In this document: piece by piece, positions 15,279 to 19,672 of the stretch | Position numbering within the stretch: position 1 is the stretch's first letter | How the letters are laid out: each line of letters opens with the position of its first letter | Notes under the pieces: model-generated | Database searches by the model: none | What the model saw: only the letters and a program-made list of their open reading frames with translations | Told to the model about the DNA's origin: nothing | Translations under genes and position numbers: made by a program | From: JBGRQB01 sp041725875 | Lineage (GTDB): Bacteria; Bacteroidota; Ignavibacteria; Ignavibacteriales; Melioribacteraceae | Assembly (NCBI GenBank): GCA_041725875.1 | Contig: JBGRQB010000069.1 | Location: forward strand, 1 to 19,672 | DNA: 19,672 nt | Direction of reading: 5' to 3'

Positions 15279-15740
15279 ATGAATGAACTCACACATGTAA
15301 ATCAGGATGGCAAAGCCAATATGGTTGATGTAAGCGGAAAGAACATTCAATACAGACAAGCATCGGCTGAGGGATTTATCTTTCTTTCTCCTGAGACTGT
15401 CAATCTTATAAAAGAAAATAAAATGAAAAAGGGGGATGTTTTAACCATTGCCGAAATAGCCGGAATTCAGGGAGGCAAAAAAACATCTGAGTTAATTCCT
15501 CTTTGTCACCCGCTGCAAATTTCAAAACTTGATGTCCGTTCCGAGTTAACAGATACCGGAGTAAGAATTGAAAGCTATGCAAAATGTATTGGTCAGACAG
15601 GCATTGAAATGGAAGCACTCACTGCTGTAAATGTTGCGCTCCTTACAATCTATGATATGTGTAAAGCAGCAGATAAAGAGATGAAAATTGGAAATATAAA
15701 ACTGATTAATAAAGAGAAATCCGACACGGATTTTAAATAA
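15279..15740 (+). CDS. moaC: Cyclic pyranopterin monophosphate synthase (MoaC)
   Basis: MoaC turns 3',8-cyclo-GTP into cyclic pyranopterin monophosphate, the step after MoaA. The 153 residues show KANMVDVSGK near the N-terminus, KTSELIPLCHPL (about 68-79), GIEMEALTAVNVALLTIYDM (about 108-127) and the following CKAADKEM, which carries the catalytic lysine region. The family's usual GKTG reads GQTG here. The start is set at ATG 15279, where GGGAGG at 15268-15273 is ideally spaced and the conserved N-terminus begins. A longer open frame reaching upstream into moaA has no support. It starts one base after the moaA stop. The usual C-terminal GKSG motif is replaced by a KSDTDF ending. Confidence 0.93.
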   Translation: MNELTHVNQDGKANMVDVSGKNIQYRQASAEGFIFLSPETVNLIKENKMKKGDVLTIAEIAGIQGGKKTSELIPLCHPLQISKLDVRSELTDTGVRIESYAKCIGQTGIEMEALTAVNVALLTIYDMCKAADKEMKIGNIKLINKEKSDTDFK

Positions 15741-15758
15741 ATATAAAGGCTTAATGAG

Positions 15759-16712
15759 ATGGAAGTAAAATTTGATGAAAACGATCGTCACATAGTTTCA
15801 CTCAACATTTCTGTTGAAAAAGGAACTATCAAAAAACCTGTGGAAAGAGTTGAACTTTACGAAGAAGGAATAAAGGGGGATGCTCATTCCGGAAAGTGGC
15901 ACCGACAGGTAAGTATGCTGGCACAGGAAGATGTAGATAATTTTTCTGTTACAGATGCTGATGACAGAGGATTTGCTCCCGGTGAATTTGCAGAAAATAT
16001 CACCACAAAAGGAATAGATTATAAAAAGGTGGCAGTTCTCGACCGCTTCAAAATTGGTGGCACTGAAATGGAAGTTACCCAGATTGGCAAAAAATGCCAC
16101 GGTGACGGCTGTGCAATTTATGTTGAAGTTGGTAAATGTGTTATGCCTAAATCTGGGATCTTTACCAGAGTAATTAAAGGCGGAGAAATTAAAAATGATG
16201 ATAAAATTGAGTATGTGCCACGTCCGTTAAAAGTGAAAGTTATCACTTTGAGCGACAGAGCTAACTCGGGAGAATATAAGGACTTAAGCGGTCCCACAGT
16301 AAATAATTTTTTGATAAATCACTATCAGAATAAAAGGTGGCATCTGGAACTGAATGGCGAGATCATTCCGGATGAAAAAGAGCGACTGCTTGAGCTATTG
16401 AATAAGGCAAAAGATGACAATTATGACATTGTAATCACAACCGGTGGCACAGGTATTGGACCAAGAGATATAACTCCGGATGTGGTGGCAGATTATTCAG
16501 ACAAACTTGTTCCGGGAATTATGGAGCATATCAGAATTAAGTATGGACAGGAAATTCCGAACGCTTTAATAAGCAGAGCAGTTGTGGGAGTTAAAGATAA
16601 AATGATAATCTATACTCTTCCCGGGAGTGTTAAAGCTGTTAAAGAGTATATGACTGAAATTCTGAAAACTATGGAGCATATGATTTTAATGGTTCACGGA
16701 TTGGGACATTAA
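15759..16712 (+). CDS. MOSC domain fused to molybdopterin adenylyltransferase (MogA/MoaB)
   Basis: A 317-residue two-domain protein. The N-terminal part (about 10-152) is a MOSC domain with KGDAHSGKWHRQVSML and a cysteine cluster, Cys113, Cys118 and Cys127, in GKKCHGDGCAIYVEVGKC; MOSC domains act in sulfur transfer on metal cofactors and share ancestry with the Moco sulfurase C-terminus. The C-terminal part (about 157-317) is a MogA/MoaB domain with VITLSDRANSGEYKDLSGP, the MPT-binding TTGGTGIGPRDITPD (227-241) and TLPGSVKAVKEYM. MogA adenylates molybdopterin for MoeA, also encoded here. The fusion suggests that adenylated cofactor and its sulfur modification are handled together. AAAGG lies upstream of the ATG, 18 bases after moaC. 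Similar fusions are known in other bacteria. Confidence 0.9.
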   Translation: MEVKFDENDRHIVSLNISVEKGTIKKPVERVELYEEGIKGDAHSGKWHRQVSMLAQEDVDNFSVTDADDRGFAPGEFAENITTKGIDYKKVAVLDRFKIGGTEMEVTQIGKKCHGDGCAIYVEVGKCVMPKSGIFTRVIKGGEIKNDDKIEYVPRPLKVKVITLSDRANSGEYKDLSGPTVNNFLINHYQNKRWHLELNGEIIPDEKERLLELLNKAKDDNYDIVITTGGTGIGPRDITPDVVADYSDKLVPGIMEHIRIKYGQEIPNALISRAVVGVKDKMIIYTLPGSVKAVKEYMTEILKTMEHMILMVHGLGH

Positions 16713-16737
16713 TTATTTATAGGAGATAAATATTGAA

Positions 16738-19047
16738 ATGAAAAAGTTACTTTTTCTGTTTTTGAGTGTGTGTGTGTTCGGCTCTCTTTTTGCTCAGGGA
16801 ACCGTAAGTGGAAAAATTGTTGATGCGGAAACTGATGCTCCGTTAGTAGGGGTAAATATTCTTTTGGATAGAGATATTCCGGGAACAACAACAAACAACA
16901 AAGGTGAATTTCAATTTGCTAATCTTGAAGAAGGTCAGCTAAGAATTATAGCAAGCTACGTAGGCTATGGTAAAGTAATTAAAAACATTTACGTGAGAAA
17001 CGGGAACGTTGAACTTGAAATAGAAATGTTCCGTGCAGTTGTTGAAGCTGACGAAGTCGTGGTAACCGCAACAAGATCGGAGCAGACTATCAGCAACATT
17101 CCGGGCAGAATTGAACTTATCTCTCCAAGAAGAGTTAAGGCAAGTGCCGCACAAAGTATTGATGAACTTTTCAAAGGAACAGCCGGCGTTAATGTTGACA
17201 GAACCACAGGTGTTTTTGACAGACCCGTAATCGGTATCCGCGGAATCACAGGTGCGGAGCAGGGAAGAGTTCTTGCCCTTGTTGATGGTGTACCGATAAA
17301 CAAAACCGACGGCGGAACAATTAACTGGAACAGAATAAACATTAACGATATTGAAAAGGTTGAGATTTATAAAGGTCCCGGATCATCAATTTATGGTAAC
17401 AACGCTATGGGTGGTGTTGTTAATATGATCACAAAAAGAAAAAGAACTCCCGGCTTTTCCGGAAATGCAACTTTTGCATATTCAGATTATAACACTCATA
17501 AAGAGTCAGGATATCTTTCAGGATTTTTAGGAGAAGAAACCGGACTCTATTTCAGCTTGTCAGCAACTAACAGACAATCTGACGGTTATATAGATACAAA
17601 AGAACCGTGGAGAGATACTACAACTGTAGAATCTTTTATGGAAGAACTTACGCTTTCCGGTAAAGTCGGAATGCTTCTTTCCGAAGACAGCTTTGCAGAA
17701 CTTGAATATAGTCACTATGATGATAAAAGAGGACGCGGTGTAAAAATTATTGCCGAAGATGGTTCTTACTCAACTCACAAGACCGATTTTATTAAAAGTA
17801 AATACAGATCTGAACTATTTGGATTTAAAGTTGATCTAAGTGCTTACTATCAGATGGAAAATTATCTGCGCGTTTCTGAATCAATTAAAAAAGGTGCTTA
17901 TCAAAGATATGATGTTGATTCCGACAGATCTGATATGGGCGTTTTAATTAACGCTAATTATCCAATGGGTGATCACAATATTACTCTTGGTGGTGAGATA
18001 AAAATTGGTAAAATTGAAGGAGCCGATGTTTACAAAACTACACCTGATGTTGTTGCAAACAAAGGTGATATGAACTCCGGCGCATTCTTTATTCAGGATG
18101 AATGGCAGTTTAACGAAAAAGTAAGAATTATTGCCGGATTCAGAATTGATCAGGTTCTTTTTACAAATGGTGAATTTAATGTCACTGCAGTTGGAAATGA
18201 AAGCCCTGTTGGGTTTATGAAAAAGTTTGAAGGCAAACTTGAAGAGTACGACTGGAAATCATTTACTCCAAAATTTGCTATGCAGTATAAAATGACTAAC
18301 TCATTAAGTATGTACGCTTCTTACAGTCAGGGTTTCAGAGCTGCAACTTTGGATGATTTAACAAGAAGCGGTTTTATCAGCGGTGCTTTTAAAGAAGCTA
18401 ATCCTGAACTTGACCCTGAAACTGTTAACAATATTGAATTCGGAATGAATATGGATTTTGCAAAAAAACTATTTATTCTTCCTAGTTTCTACTATATGGT
18501 AGGAAACGATTTTCTTTATTATATAGAGACAGGCGAATCAATTTTTGGCGGAAAGAAAAAAGTAGTTAAAAAAGATAATATTACTAAAGTGAATATTATG
18601 GGTGCAGATCTTGATATCAAATGGTTTATCTCACCAAAAGTTTCTTTGTTTACAAACTACACTTATACAAGTTCGGAAATAAAAGAGTTTAAAGATAATA
18701 CTGATCTTGAAGGAAAAGAACTTACTTACACTCCTGAACATATGATCAACTTTGGTTTTACTTATCTTAATAAATATGTAAATACATCAGTATCTGTGCA
18801 TTACAAAAGTGAACAATTTACAACTGATGATAACGCAGCAACTGTTTATGACAAAGACACAGATAAAGAGTACAGCTCTTTAATTGAAAGTCACGCAACA
18901 GTAGATATAAAATTCTGGAAAAAATTATATAAGCATATAAATCTTTCTGTTGGTATTCAGAATTTATTTGATAATAAATTCCAGAAGCATTACGACAGAA
19001 CTTCTTTAGGAAGATTTATTACAGGTGAAATTAGTCTGAGTTTATAA
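16738..19047 (+). CDS. TonB-dependent outer-membrane receptor
   Basis: A 769-residue outer-membrane receptor. A signal peptide ends near FAQ (about 18-20). A carboxypeptidase-regulatory-like domain follows (about 22-98; TVSGKIVDAETDAPLVGVN), then a TonB-box-like stretch EADEVVVTATRSEQ (103-116). The plug domain (about 118-235) has RGITGAEQGRVLALVDGVP and EKVEIYKGPGSSIYGNNAMG. The rest forms the beta-barrel, with FTPKFAMQYKMTNSLSMYAS and ANPELDPETVNNIEFGMN, and the C-terminus ends in an aromatic-hydrophobic pattern, EISLSL. AGGAG lies 12 bases upstream of the ATG. It follows the MOSC-MogA gene by 25 bases with no terminator between, so it looks co-transcribed. The substrate is unknown; the context points to tungstate, molybdate or a chelate of them, but receptors of this type also move sugars, siderophores and cobalamin. 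Confidence 0.9.
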   Translation: MKKLLFLFLSVCVFGSLFAQGTVSGKIVDAETDAPLVGVNILLDRDIPGTTTNNKGEFQFANLEEGQLRIIASYVGYGKVIKNIYVRNGNVELEIEMFRAVVEADEVVVTATRSEQTISNIPGRIELISPRRVKASAAQSIDELFKGTAGVNVDRTTGVFDRPVIGIRGITGAEQGRVLALVDGVPINKTDGGTINWNRININDIEKVEIYKGPGSSIYGNNAMGGVVNMITKRKRTPGFSGNATFAYSDYNTHKESGYLSGFLGEETGLYFSLSATNRQSDGYIDTKEPWRDTTTVESFMEELTLSGKVGMLLSEDSFAELEYSHYDDKRGRGVKIIAEDGSYSTHKTDFIKSKYRSELFGFKVDLSAYYQMENYLRVSESIKKGAYQRYDVDSDRSDMGVLINANYPMGDHNITLGGEIKIGKIEGADVYKTTPDVVANKGDMNSGAFFIQDEWQFNEKVRIIAGFRIDQVLFTNGEFNVTAVGNESPVGFMKKFEGKLEEYDWKSFTPKFAMQYKMTNSLSMYASYSQGFRAATLDDLTRSGFISGAFKEANPELDPETVNNIEFGMNMDFAKKLFILPSFYYMVGNDFLYYIETGESIFGGKKKVVKKDNITKVNIMGADLDIKWFISPKVSLFTNYTYTSSEIKEFKDNTDLEGKELTYTPEHMINFGFTYLNKYVNTSVSVHYKSEQFTTDDNAATVYDKDTDKEYSSLIESHATVDIKFWKKLYKHINLSVGIQNLFDNKFQKHYDRTSLGRFITGEISLSL

Positions 19048-19062
19048 AACTCATTCTGAACT

Positions 19063-19099
19063 GACATCGGGCTAGCGGAGACAGCCCGGTGTCTTTTTT
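19063..19099 (+). terminator. Intrinsic terminator after the TonB receptor gene
   Basis: GACATCGGGCT (19063-19073) pairs with AGCCCGGTGTC (19083-19093) over 11 positions with one G-U pair, around a nine-base loop, followed by six T residues. It closes the operon that begins at the Rrf2 gene. Confidence 0.92.
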
Positions 19100-19127
19100 A
19101 TTCCACATAAAATAAAAAGGGTTCACA

Positions 19128-19672
19128 ATGAAATTTATTTTTACAATTATATTAATGAGTGTAATCAGCTTTGCACAAATAATAGATGAAACAACTTCCA
19201 ACGATTTTTTTGATAACTCACCTGTAACAGAATTAAAAACACAAAAAGTTTTTGTAGAAGGTGAGACAAAACTTAACGGCGAAGTAAACTTTAATGAACT
19301 TCAACTAAGAAAACTTACTGTAAAAGAAGCTTTATTAAATGACGAAAACAAACCGGAATTTGTTGGCGCTTACACTTATTACGGTTACAGCATTTTTGAT
19401 ATTCTTAACAAAAGAATGATCAATAAAAAGAATCACAAAACCTTTTCACCAGATGTTGATCTGTATGTAACAATTGAAAATGATAAAGGTGAAAAAGTTG
19501 CATTAAGCTGGGGAGAAATCTTTTACCCGAACCAACTTCACCGCGCAATGATTGCTGTAAAAGTTTCCTGTGTTCTTCCTTCAAAAACAAAAGTGTCCGG
19601 TCCGGTTCCTACTGATATGAAACTTATCTGCGGTAACGACACATTTACACACAGAAACATTTCAAACCCTAC
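19128..19672 (+). CDS. Exported protein, partial; possible molybdopterin-fold domain
   Basis: Only the first 181 codons are in the window. A signal peptide (about 1-17, ending in SFAQ) is clear. The rest is an exported domain of unknown function. The pattern VEGETKLNGEVNFNELQLRK, then YTYYGYSIFDILNKR, then DLYVTIENDKGEKVALSWGE and later SGPVPTDMKLICGND faintly follows the layout of the sulfite-oxidase-type molybdopterin-binding fold (a short strand, a Leu-rich segment, Y-x-G-V/Y-x-L/I-x-D-L/I-L, and a final GP-x-x-L/M). The usual Mo-ligating cysteine pattern is not seen, so if the fold is right it may have no cofactor or a changed one. AAAGGG precedes the ATG. A strong terminator separates it from the receptor gene, so it has its own transcript. 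Confidence 0.55.
   Translation, partial: MKFIFTIILMSVISFAQIIDETTSNDFFDNSPVTELKTQKVFVEGETKLNGEVNFNELQLRKLTVKEALLNDENKPEFVGAYTYYGYSIFDILNKRMINKKNHKTFSPDVDLYVTIENDKGEKVALSWGEIFYPNQLHRAMIAVKVSCVLPSKTKVSGPVPTDMKLICGNDTFTHRNISNP

Noticed and set aside
15159..15740. Longer open frame for MoaC starting inside moaA
   Set aside because: The extra N-terminal 40 residues have no family resemblance and lie within moaA. GGGAGG points to the ATG at 15279, where the conserved MoaC sequence begins.
15798..16100. Minus-strand open frame of 100 codons
   Set aside because: It is antisense to the well-supported MOSC domain and has no start signal.
16989..17342. Minus-strand open frame of 117 codons
   Set aside because: It lies wholly opposite the TonB receptor plug region, has no ribosome binding site or recognisable domain, and its low-complexity Ser/Thr content is an antisense artefact.
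1..19672. CRISPR arrays, tRNA or rRNA genes, prophage or transposase genes
   Set aside because: Read through for regular direct repeats, cloverleaf-like segments and mobile-element proteins; none was seen. The defined content is metabolic and transport genes.

Overview
The window looks like chromosomal DNA from an A+T-rich anaerobe or facultative anaerobe of the Bacteroidota/Chlorobiota (FCB) group. Ignavibacteria is the best guess, but this rests on style rather than a marker gene. The pointers are a type IX secretion (Por) C-terminal sorting domain with the NYPNPFNPTT motif, a TonB-dependent receptor with an N-terminal carboxypeptidase-regulatory-like domain, a Na+-NQR operon and the base composition. 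No rRNA, tRNA, CRISPR array or insertion sequence was seen.

Layout. (1) 1-4744: the 3' end of nqrA followed by nqrB-C-D-E-F, tightly packed and closed by a clear intrinsic terminator; this is the Na+-pumping NADH:quinone oxidoreductase. (2) 4834-6432: a soluble PAS-PAS histidine kinase with no response regulator beside it. (3) 6615-7280, minus strand: a small exported protein with one CxxCH motif, an Asp-rich Ca-binding-like motif and a type IX sorting domain. (4) 7414-16712: a molybdenum/tungsten region. It holds a MoaD/ThiS-like sulfur carrier, a tungstopterin aldehyde:ferredoxin oxidoreductase (AOR) family enzyme on the minus strand and, divergent from it, a long plus-strand run: Rrf2-type regulator, Wtp-like tungstate/molybdate ABC importer (binding lipoprotein, permease, ATPase), MoeA, a shortened MoaA, MoaC and a MOSC-MogA fusion. 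(5) 16738-19047: a TonB-dependent receptor only 25 bases after the MOSC-MogA gene, followed by a strong terminator. (6) From 19128 to the window edge: a truncated exported protein whose visible part faintly resembles a sulfite-oxidase-type molybdopterin fold.

How it may work together. The receptor (outer membrane) and the Wtp importer (periplasm and inner membrane) could bring in oxyanion. MoaA and MoaC make cyclic pyranopterin. A dithiolene-forming step could use the small sulfur carrier, though no MoaE is present here. MogA adenylates, MoeA inserts the metal, and the AOR-family enzyme is the likely client. The Rrf2 protein shares an approximately 185-base divergent promoter region with the AOR gene and is the obvious candidate regulator. 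The most interesting points are the TonB receptor inside a tungsten/molybdenum operon, an MoaA about 50 residues shorter than usual between its two Fe-S motifs, an intrinsic terminator inside the transporter operon, and the use of an Rrf2 regulator rather than ModE. Functional assignments come from motifs and gene order; no database search was run.
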